Assembly: GCA_000492175.2 (NCBI GenBank)
Contig: CP097573.1
Span: 1,612,001 to 1,676,000, forward strand
Length of the DNA: 64,000 bases
Direction of reading: 5' to 3'
Source of the DNA: Firmicutes bacterium ASF500
GTDB lineage: Bacteria; Bacillota; Clostridia; Oscillospirales; Oscillospiraceae
Shown piece after piece: positions 1 through 9,286 of this stretch (its first letter is position 1; the number at the start of each line of letters is the position of its first letter). A program made the translations under genes and the position numbers. Below the pieces are notes generated by a model that was not told where the DNA came from, made no database searches, and saw only the letters and a program-made list of their open reading frames with translations.

Positions 1-3000
1 GGGAATTGCCGCCGGAGGAGCTGCCTCCGGAACTGTTGCCGCCGGAGGGACGGGAGTAGTTGGGGTCGTCCTTTTTTGCGTCTCTGGTGTAGAACACCTG
101 GATGGTGTCACCGCTGTGCAGAGGACAGGCGCCCATATAGATATCAGGAATCCTGCCGTTAACCCGGTACATCCAGCCGGAGTCATCGCCATATTCCTTC
201 TCGGCCAGCGCCCCATGGGGGCCGGAGATGGCCTTGATATAGGTGCCTTTTACTCGGGTAGCGGTGCAGCCGTTGTCCGTCAGCATACGGGTAAACACAT
301 CATAGACGGTGGAACTCTCATCCAAATTGCTGAGGGTCGTTGGGGCAATCCAGACGGTCCCATCCAGTCCGATGAGGGAGAAAGACACATTATTCAGCAC
401 TTCCGTCACTGGGATGGCGCTCTCCGGGTCCCGGGTGCCCCGGACCACGATCATATCCCCTTGGACCTGTGCCGCACGAGCCATCCGTCGGGCCTCCGGC
501 TGGGCAGTGGCGCTGGTGGTCACTTCCTGGTAATAGAGCTTGTCCAGACCGGCGTACTGGGCGTACCGGTACGGGTCGCTGAGATACAGCGCCCCGTACC
601 GCCCCAGAGTCTCGCTGGACAGCCGACTGGTAATGGTAACGGCCTTGGCCTCGGTCTGGCGGGTGACGATCAGATTTTCATGGCTGATGACGTTGGGATT
701 GCTGGACTTGAACAGCCGCCACAGCTCCAGGTCCTCCCAACCCTCTATGGGCACGGGGACGATGCCCCGGCCTATCCTTTCCGAATTTGTATGGACCCAA
801 ACCAGTTTGCCGTCCTGCTCATAGACCTCAAAGAACGGGGTCAAGTCGGTACGCACGTTGTCTTTGGTGGTGTTGTTTCCCTTGAGACCGTCGAAATAGG
901 CGGCCTTGACCCGCTCCATCAGGGCTAATTCCCTGTTGATCTCCTCTTGGGTCAGAGCGGGCACCTTGACCTGGAATGTCCGGGAAGTGGTAACACTGGT
1001 ATCCTTATCATGAAGGGTAACAGTGATGGTCCCTTCCGTGTTCTCCTGACTTGGGCCGGGACGGTAGACCTCCACTCTGGCGGCGTTGTTCACATCCGGG
1101 GCTTTGAGGACCTCGCTGTTGCTGGTTGTGATGGTGACAGGATAATATTTGCCGTCTACCCCGAAATCCCGGGTGGTGGGGAGCTGGATGTCGTTAGTTG
1201 CGGTATAGACGCCATTTGCATCTGGTGTCAGCCTTTCCCCGATTACTGCGTCGGTGATGCCAGCTTTTTCAAAGCCGGCATCCAGCTTGGCCAGCAGACC
1301 GATTCTGATTTGCTCCTCCTGGGAGGCATCCAGCGCCTTGACGGTAACAGAGTAGGTGTTGACCAGGGTGATGGGCGCTTCGCCGTTATTGGTGAGCTGG
1401 AAATTGAATGTGGCGGTGAGGGTAACTTGCTGATCTGCCTGTCCCCGCTTGACCACCCCCACATAGGGGTCGAATAGCGTATCAGCAGTAGACTGGTTTT
1501 TGCCGCTGATGGAGATAACATTCTCGTCGGAGGACTGCCAGGAGATCAGCGTCCACCTTTTATCGTCAATTACCTTGGGCAGGGACAGATCCTCTGTCAC
1601 AGGAGCGGTCGTGTCAAGGACGACCTTGCTGGAAATTTCCTCCCGCATGACGTCAGTGACCTTATCTACGTCCCAATAGACGGTAACCGGCACCGTCGCT
1701 TCCTGTGTCTGGCCGTCTTTGACCAAGGTAAAGGTCACCTTATAACTGCCAGATCTGATGGCAGGCGTGGTGTTGGGATTAACGTAGAAATAAGTGATAT
1801 CGCCGTTATCAGCGATGCCCGCGCCGCCGTAGACCTCTTCTACCTTTTTGACGGATGCGATGAAGCCCTCCAGCTTCTGACTCGCCAAATACTGCTCCAG
1901 CACTTTGTTTACGTTGGTATCCCGCCCGGAAACAGGGGACATGGTGTACCATTTCAAAGCATCTTCCAGCGTCTTGTCGGTTACAGGAGGCTGAGGGTCG
2001 GGGGTTACTGTCCCGGCAGGTCTCACAAGGGAAGGACTGCTGGGAAACTTGTCCTCATTCTGATAGCGGAACGTGAAGGAGAGATGCTTCCCCTCCATAT
2101 CCGCCGGAATGACAAGCTCTTGGCCGGTTTGGATATTCTTCCAGGTCGTGTCCGCGGTGGTATCTTTACATCTCCATTGTACCATTACCGGGAAAACATC
2201 ATAGTCCAGTTCACCGCCGCCCAGGACATTGATCTTCGCTTTGACCGTTTCGTCCACGGCCACATTTCCGCTAATCTCCACAGTGGTGATGAAGGGCCAG
2301 ACGGTGATTTCGATCTCATCAGAATACCCTCCTGCCGTGGCCGTTACAGTGGCTTTGCCGGCTTTTAGAATGCTGACCGTCTGTGTGCTTTTGTTTGCGT
2401 CAACATTATTCGGGTCGCTCAGTTCAATGATATCGCCGCCGTCGGTGATGTTCCAAGTGACCGGTATGGGCTCCGTATCCTGATAATTGACGGTCAGCGT
2501 GCCGGTGGGCTGCACGCCGCTGTTGGTCATGTACAGCGCACTGCCGCCGGTAATTGTGATTTTTGGGTCCTTGGGGACCAGGGCTGCCCCGGCCTGCCAT
2601 GCGAGGATAGGCCAGCCACCGTTGATGTTGTTGGCATCCGTTGTGAAAGCACTGCCCAGCTTGCTGGCAAGACCATCGGCAGAGGTGATCTGTTCACAGT
2701 TTTCGGCTATTCCAGTTCCAGCACCGCTGGCTCGGGTGATATAATAGCAGTTGGATAATTGAGAAGAACTGTAGAGGAAATCTGCGATGTCAGATGCTGT
2801 TCCGCTGCCTTGAAGGTCGCCACGATTATAACAATTTGTTGCGGTGCAGTTATTTTGCAATTGTCCCGCAATGCCGCCAGAGCGGGAAGCGCCGTTAATT
2901 AAACCGGTGTTGTAGCAGTTTTCAATAGTAGTGTACTTGGCGTAACCGACAATGCCACCGACCACTCCTCTGGCCTCGCCTGTCACATTGCTCATGTTGA

Positions 3001-3559
3001 CACAGCCAGTAATTACCGCGGTTTGTGAGGCGGTGTTTCCAGCGTACCCTGCAATACCACCAGCATAGCTGCCGGATTTTGTCGTTGTGACACCGCCAGA
3101 AAAACTACAGTTCTCAATAGTGCCCTGCTGTATTTTACCAACGATTCCTCCAACATAGTTGTTGGAAGAGGTCACATGGCCTTCGATTTTCAAGTTTTTG
3201 ATGGTTGCGCCATTTATTACACCAAACAGGCCTTGATTAGCGGCAGTAGCGTTGACCGACAGTCCACTGATAGTGTGGCCGTTACCGTCAAAAGTGCCGG
3301 CGTAGGCGCTGGCTACATATCCGTCATTGGGATTGAATGGAGTCCAATCACCGCTCAGTTCAATATCGGCGGTCAATACGACATCCAGTGTGTTTTCGCC
3401 GCTGTTGACCCTGTCCCGAAAAGCCGCCAGTTCTTCCGCTGTAGAGATGAGAATAGCGTCTTCTCCTTCCGCCGCCATCGCCGTCCCTGGCAGCAGTCCC
3501 AGAACCATAAGCAGGGCCAGTAGCAGGCTCAGTGCTCTGATTTTTGTGTTTTTTCTCAT
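1..3559 (-). CDS. Secreted GLUG-repeat / DUF4430 surface protein (3' end outside window)
   Basis: Long minus-strand frame, open from the ATG at 3559 to the window edge (about 1186 codons visible), preceded by AGGAGG seven bases upstream. The N-terminus is a classic signal peptide: MRKN, a leucine-rich core and a TAMAAE cleavage site near residue 30. Residues about 70-260 carry GLUG-type repeats (GGIVGK..GTIENCS pattern), then several Ig-like/cadherin-like beta modules. Near residues 1050-1156 is a DUF4430 (transcobalamin-C-terminal-like) domain recognisable by SGWMYRVNG and GDTIQVFYTRD. The visible end is a Gly/Ser/Asn linker, so an anchor or further domain probably follows. The gene lies behind a cobalamin riboswitch, so I infer an extracellular corrinoid-binding role. 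The DUF4430 call is from motif recognition, not a profile search. Confidence 0.82.
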   Translation of the reverse strand, partial: MRKNTKIRALSLLLALLMVLGLLPGTAMAAEGEDAILISTAEELAAFRDRVNSGENTLDVVLTADIELSGDWTPFNPNDGYVASAYAGTFDGNGHTISGLSVNATAANQGLFGVINGATIKNLKIEGHVTSSNNYVGGIVGKIQQGTIENCSFSGGVTTTKSGSYAGGIAGYAGNTASQTAVITGCVNMSNVTGEARGVVGGIVGYAKYTTIENCYNTGLINGASRSGGIAGQLQNNCTATNCYNRGDLQGSGTASDIADFLYSSSQLSNCYYITRASGAGTGIAENCEQITSADGLASKLGSAFTTDANNINGGWPILAWQAGAALVPKDPKITITGGSALYMTNSGVQPTGTLTVNYQDTEPIPVTWNITDGGDIIELSDPNNVDANKSTQTVSILKAGKATVTATAGGYSDEIEITVWPFITTVEISGNVAVDETVKAKINVLGGGELDYDVFPVMVQWRCKDTTADTTWKNIQTGQELVIPADMEGKHLSFTFRYQNEDKFPSSPSLVRPAGTVTPDPQPPVTDKTLEDALKWYTMSPVSGRDTNVNKVLEQYLASQKLEGFIASVKKVEEVYGGAGIADNGDITYFYVNPNTTPAIRSGSYKVTFTLVKDGQTQEATVPVTVYWDVDKVTDVMREEISSKVVLDTTAPVTEDLSLPKVIDDKRWTLISWQSSDENVISISGKNQSTADTLFDPYVGVVKRGQADQQVTLTATFNFQLTNNGEAPITLVNTYSVTVKALDASQEEQIRIGLLAKLDAGFEKAGITDAVIGERLTPDANGVYTATNDIQLPTTRDFGVDGKYYPVTITTSNSEVLKAPDVNNAARVEVYRPGPSQENTEGTITVTLHDKDTSVTTSRTFQVKVPALTQEEINRELALMERVKAAYFDGLKGNNTTKDNVRTDLTPFFEVYEQDGKLVWVHTNSERIGRGIVPVPIEGWEDLELWRLFKSSNPNVISHENLIVTRQTEAKAVTITSRLSSETLGRYGALYLSDPYRYAQYAGLDKLYYQEVTTSATAQPEARRMARAAQVQGDMIVVRGTRDPESAIPVTEVLNNVSFSLIGLDGTVWIAPTTLSNLDESSTVYDVFTRMLTDNGCTATRVKGTYIKAISGPHGALAEKEYGDDSGWMYRVNGRIPDIYMGACPLHSGDTIQVFYTRDAKKDDPNYSRPSGGNSSGGSSSGGNS

Positions 3560-3609
3560 GAAAGCTCCTCCTTTTGTAGTCCCGCAAAGGGTGGTGTCCC
3601 TGCGGAGCG

Positions 3610-3652
3610 CAAACAAAACAGCCACGGCAGATCGTTGCTGATCCGCCGCGGC
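3610..3652 (-). terminator. Intrinsic terminator of the riboswitch leader
   Basis: Read on the minus strand, a 13-bp GC-rich stem (two G-U pairs) with a 6-base loop is followed by TGTTTTGTTTG. It lies between the B12 box and the start codon at 3559. This is the position of a transcriptional expression platform, so cobalamin binding probably switches premature termination. Confidence 0.8.
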
Positions 3653-3689
3653 CGGCTTTTCCGCAGAGCGTTTTGGGTACGCTAACGCG

Positions 3690-3900
3690 AACCCTCTTGA
3701 ACATCATAGGTCTTCCGGCTCGCGTGGTTCAAGACAGATGAAATCTGTCCAATGTCTGCCGCTCCGCCTTCTCAGGATCGCTCCCAATGACCGGCTCGCG
3801 CCATGAGCAACAGGCTTCCACACATACGGCAACGGGTATTGCTCCGGATTCTCACCGGATTCCCTCATCCCTGCATCTGCACATGAGCAGATACAAGGTC
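3690..3900 (-). promoter_or_regulatory. Cobalamin (AdoCbl-class) riboswitch
   Basis: On the minus strand the leader contains the conserved elements in order: GGGAATCCGGTGAGAATCCG, then CCCGTTGCC, then a variable stem region and the B12-box-like GAGCCGGAAGACCTATG. Spacing and order match the cobalamin riboswitch core. It is transcribed from a consensus promoter just upstream and precedes a terminator and the DUF4430 surface protein gene. The exact 5' and 3' limits are approximate. Confidence 0.88.
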
Positions 3901-3921
3901 ATGATGCTGTTTGGCAGAGAG

Positions 3922-3950
3922 ATTATATCGCATCTGTACTGGAGTGTCAA
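3922..3950 (-). promoter_or_regulatory. Consensus promoter for the riboswitch leader
   Basis: On the minus strand, TTGACA (3945-3950) and TATAAT (3922-3927) are separated by exactly 17 bases. Both hexamers are perfect sigma-A consensus. Transcription would start about 20 bases before the riboswitch core. Confidence 0.85.
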
Positions 3951-3959
3951 TCATCGTTG

Positions 3960-4595
3960 TACAGTTCGAACATCATGTTTTATCCTTTTTTTGTTTGCTT
4001 CATATCAGATTCTGGATGCATAATTTCGTATCTCCCGACCTTTTCTTCTCCCCTTTAGGGGCAGGGGGTGCCGGGGCAAAGCCCCGGCGAGTGCGGCCGG
4101 CGTATAGCCGGACGCTATGCTTGCCCTCCACGGAGGTAGATAAACCGCCCTCCAACTTCCACAAAAGCCGATGCCGCAGGGGCGGCACAAACGGGTATCA
4201 ATCGCCTCAGCGGGTCTTTTTCCCGCCCCTGCCAATAAAATGGCACACGGGGCTTCACAGGGGCAACGAGGGGGGACTCTGGTGAGTTGTCGAATCTCCC
4301 AAAACCGCTTGACAACCTGGTCGGTTGGAGCTTCAATAAGGGCAGAGAGAAAAATTGCTGCTCCGCACGTTAGAGGTTTACACTTTGGTATCGACTCTCC
4401 AGTTGTCTTGGAGTTTTTTCATTGTTTTCTCCGTAGCAATTTTTGAGTGGCCTGATCCCTCCTGACCCATAACTTGACCCAGAATAGGAAAAAGACAGTG
4501 GGAACAACGGAGGAAAGAGGGCCGGAAAGTATTTGACTCCGGTGGGAAGAGTCTCCGAAAATGCCATAAAGGCCTAAACCGAACTTCGGAGCGCA
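3960..4595. other. Stretch without a convincing gene
   Basis: Short overlapping frames occur on both strands, but none has a ribosome binding site plus a recognisable protein. Two small GC hairpins are present (GCCGGGGC-AAA-GCCCCGGC near 4070, and a GCCGG stem near 4095). The region ends at a tRNA fragment and probably represents the degraded end of an integrated element. Confidence 0.5.
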
Positions 4596-4641
4596 GCTCA
4601 TAACCCGGAGGTTGCAGGTTCAAGTCCTGTCCCCGCAACCA
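4596..4641 (+). other. 3' half of initiator tRNA-Met: integration (att) scar
   Basis: The 46 bases from the anticodon loop (CTCATAA) through anticodon-stem 3' strand, variable loop, T-arm (GCAGG-TTCAAGT-CCTGT), acceptor 3' strand CCCCGCA and encoded ACCA match the 3' half of a bacterial initiator tRNA. The 5' half is absent: the upstream bases cannot form the anticodon stem, D-arm or acceptor strand. Identity begins at the anticodon loop, where many tyrosine integrases cut. This is therefore the distal attachment site left by an element that integrated in the initiator tRNA gene. By geometry the intact tRNA and element body should lie to the left. Confidence 0.7.
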
Positions 4642-4699
4642 ATTGATGTGTGGTCGATTTTTTGGAATTTTTGTTTGCATTCCAAAGTCGACCACACAT

Positions 4700-5872
4700 T
4701 TATTTTTTGCACGCGAAAGGAGCACAGCCGATATGCTTGACTGTGCTTTGTTCTTTGTAATAGTTGTTTTCCGCTTGAATTGGAGTCAAATTCCCGATAC
4801 TGGAGTGGGGACGCTCCTCGTTGTAAAATGAGATATACTCCCGGAGTGAGGCGGTCAAATCGCTTATACCTGCATAACGGAAGCGGTGAGTTTCCTCCAC
4901 CTTCAAACTGGCAAAGAAAGATTCCATCGGAGCGTTGTCATAGGGAACTCCCGGAGCGGAGAAAGATTGTTTTACTCCACAACTGAGAAGCAGGTTTCTA
5001 AATTCGTGGGCTGTATATTGGGAACCTCTGTCGCTATGAAAAAGCAAGCTGGCGGGATGGCCCCTCACCTCCAATGCGTCTCGGAATGTTAAGAGTACCA
5101 GCGATGTATCCTTATGGAGCGATAATCTTGCTCCTATAACTCTTCTGGCAAACAGATCTAATATTGTACACAGGTAGCAAGTCCCAATATCTGTCTTAAA
5201 CTCTGTGATGTCACTGACCCATACCATGTTAGGTGCTCGCGGTGAAAATTGCCGGGCCAACAGATTGGCATCACTACTTTGCCAATTTGTATTCGTGCAT
5301 TCCCTTTTGCTGGGTGGCTGCAGAGCAATTTCGTGGAGCAGCTCTAAAACTTTATGTTTGCTGACTGTAAAGCCTTGACCCATTAACTGTTGGCGAATAT
5401 TTTCCGAACCAGGTCGTTGAATGCTTCTATCACAGATTTCCTGAATTACAGGAAGAAGTTCTTGGTTGTGCTTTTCGTAAACAGTGACCTCTGGTCTGCG
5501 GAAAGTCCGGTAGTATAAATTGGATTTTCGAATACACAATGAACGGCAAACTTGATTGGGACCATAGATCTTAAGTAATGGATAGGCACGGGAAATACGC
5601 TGGGCCTCTGGAATACCTGCTATGATCTCATTCAAAAGTTTTAATTCGTTCTGCCTTTGCTGTACTATTAGTTTTAGATGTTCATTTTCCTGCTGTACAG
5701 ATTTTACACTTAACTGAGTGCTTCGAGCATATTGGGAATCAATATGTCTGAACCATTCTCGTAGGGGCTTGTCGGTTACTCCGGATATTTCACATAGTTC
5801 TGTCAGTGTAAATCCATTTCTAAATTTTTCATATAGCGACCATTTATACGCATCACTGTGGAATCTGGACAT
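4700..5872 (-). CDS. IS3-family transposase (DDE integrase subunit)
   Basis: About 390 residues from the ATG at 5872, which has GGAGG upstream; the frame also reads back to 5935 without a good start. Order of domains: N-terminal helix-turn-helix (TLTELCEISGVTDKPLREWF), a leucine-rich coiled coil, a second HTH/HTH_21 region (PGSENIRQQLMGQGFTVSK), then the rve-type catalytic core with VWVSDITEF (first Asp), FHSDRGSQY (second Asp) and NAPMESFFASLK (Glu). All three DDE residues are present, so the enzyme looks intact. It overlaps the end of the upstream orf by 20 bases, suggesting translational coupling. Mediates excision and insertion of the element. Confidence 0.88.
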   Translation of the reverse strand: MSRFHSDAYKWSLYEKFRNGFTLTELCEISGVTDKPLREWFRHIDSQYARSTQLSVKSVQQENEHLKLIVQQRQNELKLLNEIIAGIPEAQRISRAYPLLKIYGPNQVCRSLCIRKSNLYYRTFRRPEVTVYEKHNQELLPVIQEICDRSIQRPGSENIRQQLMGQGFTVSKHKVLELLHEIALQPPSKRECTNTNWQSSDANLLARQFSPRAPNMVWVSDITEFKTDIGTCYLCTILDLFARRVIGARLSLHKDTSLVLLTFRDALEVRGHPASLLFHSDRGSQYTAHEFRNLLLSCGVKQSFSAPGVPYDNAPMESFFASLKVEETHRFRYAGISDLTASLREYISFYNEERPHSSIGNLTPIQAENNYYKEQSTVKHIGCAPFACKK

Positions 5873-6500
5873 TATCCCCCTCCGCTTCCTGAGATTCAGA
5901 GGGGTAATAAGTATCTGAACGACAGTTACTGGCAAGCCCCATTTGATTCATAAATTTAATGATTTTCTTTTTGCTGGTAACTATGCCCTGATTGCGCAAC
6001 TGGATGCGGATTCGTTCCGCACCAAGGCGGCCATCGCTCTCTGAGAAGATTTCCTGGATTTTTGAACTGATATACTCATCCTGCTTTTGACGCTCTGCTT
6101 TCCTTTGTTCCTGCCGTTTATGATAATAAATGGATGAAGGAGATACTTCAAAGGTTTGGGCAAGAAATCTGGCTGGATATGAATCTAAAAGTGGTAGTGC
6201 CATACTGATTCGCTGTCTCAACGGAATTGTTTGGAGGATTCCGCTTGTATGGATAATTGATAAGGAGCGTTCTGCTTCTTCCAGTCTTTGCTTCAGTTTT
6301 TCAGTATAAGTAAGAATTGCTCCGATATCTTGAATCGGGAGATCAGTCAGTGGGTGACCATTCAAATCTTTTTTCCAGTCATTAATCCAGCGATAGATTG
6401 TGACAAAATGGATTCCAGATTCTTCTGCAATTTCTTTTGGCGTGTATCCGCACACGTATTTTATAAAAACTTCCTGCTGAATACCTTTTGAATATCCCAT
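5853..6500 (-). CDS. IS3-family element accessory protein (orfA-like, HTH + HTH_21)
   Basis: 215 residues. The N-terminal helix-turn-helix (YTPKEIAEESGIHFVTIYRW) is followed by a coiled coil (EKLKQRLEEAERSL) and a second HTH/HTH_21 module (GRLGAERIRIQLRNQGIVTS). Unlike a usual IS3 orfA of about 100 residues, it reaches as far as the HTH_21 domain that normally precedes the catalytic core, then stops. It therefore parallels the N-terminal half of the downstream transposase. It probably binds the ends or regulates transposition. Its ribosome binding site lies in the arm of a long hairpin. Confidence 0.75.
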   Translation of the reverse strand: MGYSKGIQQEVFIKYVCGYTPKEIAEESGIHFVTIYRWINDWKKDLNGHPLTDLPIQDIGAILTYTEKLKQRLEEAERSLSIIHTSGILQTIPLRQRISMALPLLDSYPARFLAQTFEVSPSSIYYHKRQEQRKAERQKQDEYISSKIQEIFSESDGRLGAERIRIQLRNQGIVTSKKKIIKFMNQMGLASNCRSDTYYPSESQEAEGDNVQIPQ

Positions 6501-6502
6501 AT

Positions 6503-6545
6503 AAATACCTCCTGTTGTTCTGATTTAACGCAACAGGAGGTATTT
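6503..6545 (-). promoter_or_regulatory. Hairpin sequestering the transposase ribosome binding site
   Basis: A perfect 15-bp inverted repeat (6503-6517 with 6531-6545, 13-base loop) includes AGGAGG of the transposase orfA in its 3' arm on the minus strand. A transcript entering from outside the IS would fold it and hide the site. This is a known way for insertion sequences to block translation from read-through transcripts. Confidence 0.65.
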
Positions 6546-6589
6546 TATCATGTAAGTATAAACCAAAGCTAGAGACACTGAACCAAAAA

Positions 6590-8290
6590 TCACCGTCCTT
6601 GACGCCTCATAGCCTGCACAGCAGCGGCAATGTCATCGGAGACACTTTCTTTACTCCATTCGTCCCAGAATTTCACTGTTGCACTGTTAGGCTTTTGTCT
6701 GGGAATATCAATTATAATACGGCTGGGCAATAAGGATGCGTCACCTACAGCAATCGCTTCTCCAATATCCAAGATCGGAAGCAGGTCGGCAAAATTACCA
6801 ATACTGTCTGGAAGAAGTTTTTTGATTACGGCTTGGTCGTCCGCATTAGTTAGACACATAGCAATAAAGTTGCTACTCTGACTGAGCACTGTACGATTCA
6901 CTTCGGAAGGGCGTTGGCTTACAATTACCAGACCAATCCCATATTTACGGCCTTCTTTTGCAATCCGCTCAAAACTCTGTAAACTCGATAATTCAACCCC
7001 CTGCTGAGCATTAGCTGGAATATACAGATGTGCTTCATCACAGAAAATCGCCAACGGATTCAACTTCGTCCTGTCCATCCATTGCTGTACAGAAAAAACG
7101 ATACGTGCTAGAAGGGATACGATCAACGGGAGGATGTCTGAGGGCACCTCAGAAAAATCCAATATTTTAATGCCGCCACCCTGACTGGCTGGAGCCATAA
7201 GTTGTTTGCAAAGTGTTTCCATATAGGAAAAATCCAGCAGTTCTTCCGCATCAGAAAACATGAAATTCAGACGTTTGTCTATCATTTTGGCATTGAGACG
7301 TTGGATAAAACGAGGTAGTTTCCCGTGAAAATCTCCCTGCTTTTCCCGGGTTCCTGATCCAGGTACCATTTCTACATTTTTTGCATCTAAAAAGTCAAGG
7401 ACCTGGGTAATGCGATAAGGCACAGGACTATCCAAAGTGATTTCACTGGCCAGTTCATTGCGCCCAGTTTCTTCCAGCACGGAGATTTTTTCTTTCATCA
7501 CTGCTTGGCTGAATATCATTGCCTGATTGGGTGCATTAGAATCGGAACGATCCAGCATCAGAGCAAGCATCTCTTCATAACTCAACAGCCAGTAGGGAAG
7601 AAACATAATTTGTTCAGAGGGCACATCAGAAGGGCCTGCAATCTTGTAATGTTGGATACCAGCCCCTGTAATAGGCGAGTATTCTCCGTGAATATCAAAG
7701 AGAATTGCGTTGCAGGATTTTAATTCTGCAATTTTTTCTAATAGCGTAGCAACTGTAAAAGATTTTCCAGAGCCGGTACTTCCAACAATAACGGCATGGC
7801 GTTGGAATAGTTTGTTGCCATCCAGCCATGCGGGTGCTCCATCGTTGATTGTGTACTTACCAATCCGTAAGGGATGCTCCATTCCAGAATCAGCCCCAGA
7901 AATCACACTCATAAATGCAGTAAGTGTATCATCTGTCATAATGAAGCATTCCGAATCAATTTCGGGGACAGATTCTAATGTCCGTTTGAATACGTTTCTT
8001 CGTTCACCGTCTCTGTCAAGAAGTGTACCGATTAGAGTGACTTTTACAATATCGGTAGAAATAATTTCTTCCGAGTCTTCTACGCCAAGCTCATTACCAA
8101 ATTTGCGCATGATTTTATTAACCATTCCAATCAAGGTCTGGCCAACTTTAGAGGCACGGATGGCAATCAAATGATTGACCTGGAGTTTGGATAGTTGAGC
8201 GGCATCCTCTACCTGTACAGCAATCGTAGCAGTGTCAACACTTTGAACCCGTCCAAATGTATTCATTGTATCAAAATTAAATACTCTCAT
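6590..8290 (-). CDS. HerA-like ATPase of a SIR2-HerA defence pair
   Basis: 566 residues; start ATG at 8290 with AGGAGG six bases upstream. An N-terminal HAS-barrel-like region (about 1-100) precedes a FtsK/HerA-type ATPase core: Walker A GSTGSGKS at 170-177, Walker B with acidic pair FCDEAH near 412, and arginine/sensor region IVSQRPSEV. HerA proteins are hexameric DNA-translocating motors. Next to a SIR2 NADase they form an antiviral complex that depletes NAD+ on infection (established for SIR2-HerA systems). The SIR2 stop codon overlaps the ribosome binding site of this gene, so the two are one operon. The DNA is clearly more AT-rich than the backbone, indicating transfer. Confidence 0.88.
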   Translation of the reverse strand: MRVFNFDTMNTFGRVQSVDTATIAVQVEDAAQLSKLQVNHLIAIRASKVGQTLIGMVNKIMRKFGNELGVEDSEEIISTDIVKVTLIGTLLDRDGERRNVFKRTLESVPEIDSECFIMTDDTLTAFMSVISGADSGMEHPLRIGKYTINDGAPAWLDGNKLFQRHAVIVGSTGSGKSFTVATLLEKIAELKSCNAILFDIHGEYSPITGAGIQHYKIAGPSDVPSEQIMFLPYWLLSYEEMLALMLDRSDSNAPNQAMIFSQAVMKEKISVLEETGRNELASEITLDSPVPYRITQVLDFLDAKNVEMVPGSGTREKQGDFHGKLPRFIQRLNAKMIDKRLNFMFSDAEELLDFSYMETLCKQLMAPASQGGGIKILDFSEVPSDILPLIVSLLARIVFSVQQWMDRTKLNPLAIFCDEAHLYIPANAQQGVELSSLQSFERIAKEGRKYGIGLVIVSQRPSEVNRTVLSQSSNFIAMCLTNADDQAVIKKLLPDSIGNFADLLPILDIGEAIAVGDASLLPSRIIIDIPRQKPNSATVKFWDEWSKESVSDDIAAAVQAMRRQGR

Positions 8291-8299
8291 AGAGACCTC

Positions 8300-9286
8300 C
8301 TAAGAAATAATGTCCATAAAACCATCTATGGTCCAAAATGTCCCGTCCAGTATCTCAATTTCTTTATTAATGCAAATTTCAGTGGTGTTTTTCTTTTTGC
8401 CTTCTTGAATGGAGATGTAGTTTTTTGCGTTATTTGCCAATAAATGTGCAGCATGGTCCGATACTTCCTTTGTTAATACAACAACAGGTACACCGCCTCG
8501 AGCTTTGGTCAAAATATTTTCTTGTATCTGAGCATCATTAAATCCATACCCAATACATAAAAAGCTTCTGGCTTGTCCTATCCGCTCGTCTGCTGCACTC
8601 AGAAGTTGGCGTGGAGTACCTGTTAAAACAGCCGCATACTTTGAAGCACCTGGCGTAATTATTTCAGGAATTAATCCTGGTACCCGATCTTTTAACATTG
8701 GAACTGAAACAGCAACATCGTGGGTATCACAAAATACATCCAAAGAGCCATGTACTTTGACCAAATTCACACTTTTTTTCAAAGGAAAATCTTTGTCAAA
8801 ATGTTTATGGTAGCAGCCATAAAATCCATTTGCAACTGGTATCTGCGCTAAATCACAAGCGTACTCGACGACCCGATCATAGTTTGTCGTTATAATATCG
8901 ATTTTCTGCGGAGTGGCTTGATAAAGCTTCTTCAACAATTGTGATAATGCCAACTCCTGATGTCCAAAAAGGATACGGCCAAACAATTCAAAATCCCGCG
9001 AAGAAATCAATGACCATGTTTCCCATTTAACATCATTGAGTATATCAGGGGGAAATGTAATATCGGAAAGCGCGCTTTCCAAATCTTGGCCAGCCTGAAG
9101 ATTTTCGCGGAAAGTGTTCCAACATTTTTCACCAGAGTATTTGGAATCCAACTGCTTTATGAGATGTTCCCCTAATTCCTGCATACCTGGGAGTCCATAC
9201 GGTGCAGAGCTTCCGCTTCCAATCATCAAAAGAGGTGTATCTTCAACTGCAACTTGAATAGCTCGAAAAATATCGTCTCGTTCCAT
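8300..9286 (-). CDS. SIR2-domain NADase of a SIR2-HerA defence pair
   Basis: 328 residues from the ATG at 9286. An upstream in-frame ATG at 9322 has no ribosome binding site, whereas GAGGAG precedes 9286. SIR2 hallmarks are the nucleotide-binding GSGSSAPYG (23-31), TTNYDR with the catalytic Asn (133-138), KVHGS with the catalytic His (177-181), and GYGFND near 250. The Asn and His needed for NAD+ hydrolysis are retained. Family knowledge: SIR2 proteins paired with HerA act as effector NADases in abortive antiphage defence. It is the first gene of the two-gene operon and is divergent from the tyrosine recombinase at 9455. Confidence 0.86.
   Translation of the reverse strand: MERDDIFRAIQVAVEDTPLLMIGSGSSAPYGLPGMQELGEHLIKQLDSKYSGEKCWNTFRENLQAGQDLESALSDITFPPDILNDVKWETWSLISSRDFELFGRILFGHQELALSQLLKKLYQATPQKIDIITTNYDRVVEYACDLAQIPVANGFYGCYHKHFDKDFPLKKSVNLVKVHGSLDVFCDTHDVAVSVPMLKDRVPGLIPEIITPGASKYAAVLTGTPRQLLSAADERIGQARSFLCIGYGFNDAQIQENILTKARGGVPVVVLTKEVSDHAAHLLANNAKNYISIQEGKKKNTTEICINKEIEILDGTFWTIDGFMDIIS

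Larger units (their letters stand above)
4647..6578 (-). mobile_element. IS3-family insertion sequence
   Basis: The 1.9-kb element carries two overlapping transposase genes on the minus strand. Imperfect terminal inverted repeats can be aligned (TGTGTGGTCGA..TTTGG at the left, and the complement of CCAAAGCTAGAGACAC at the right). The bases TGA flank both ends (4644-4646 and 6579-6581), consistent with the 3-bp target duplication of IS3 elements. It inserted only two bases beyond the end of the tRNA fragment. The ends are inferred by eye from the two termini. Confidence 0.7.

Noticed and set aside
4540..4641. A functional initiator tRNA gene
   Set aside because: Only the 3' half fits; upstream bases form neither the anticodon stem, D-arm nor 5' acceptor strand.
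4378..4725. Minus-strand frame containing GQDLNLQPPGYELRS
   Set aside because: This peptide is the typical false translation of a tRNA T-arm and acceptor; here it is the antisense of the tRNA fragment.
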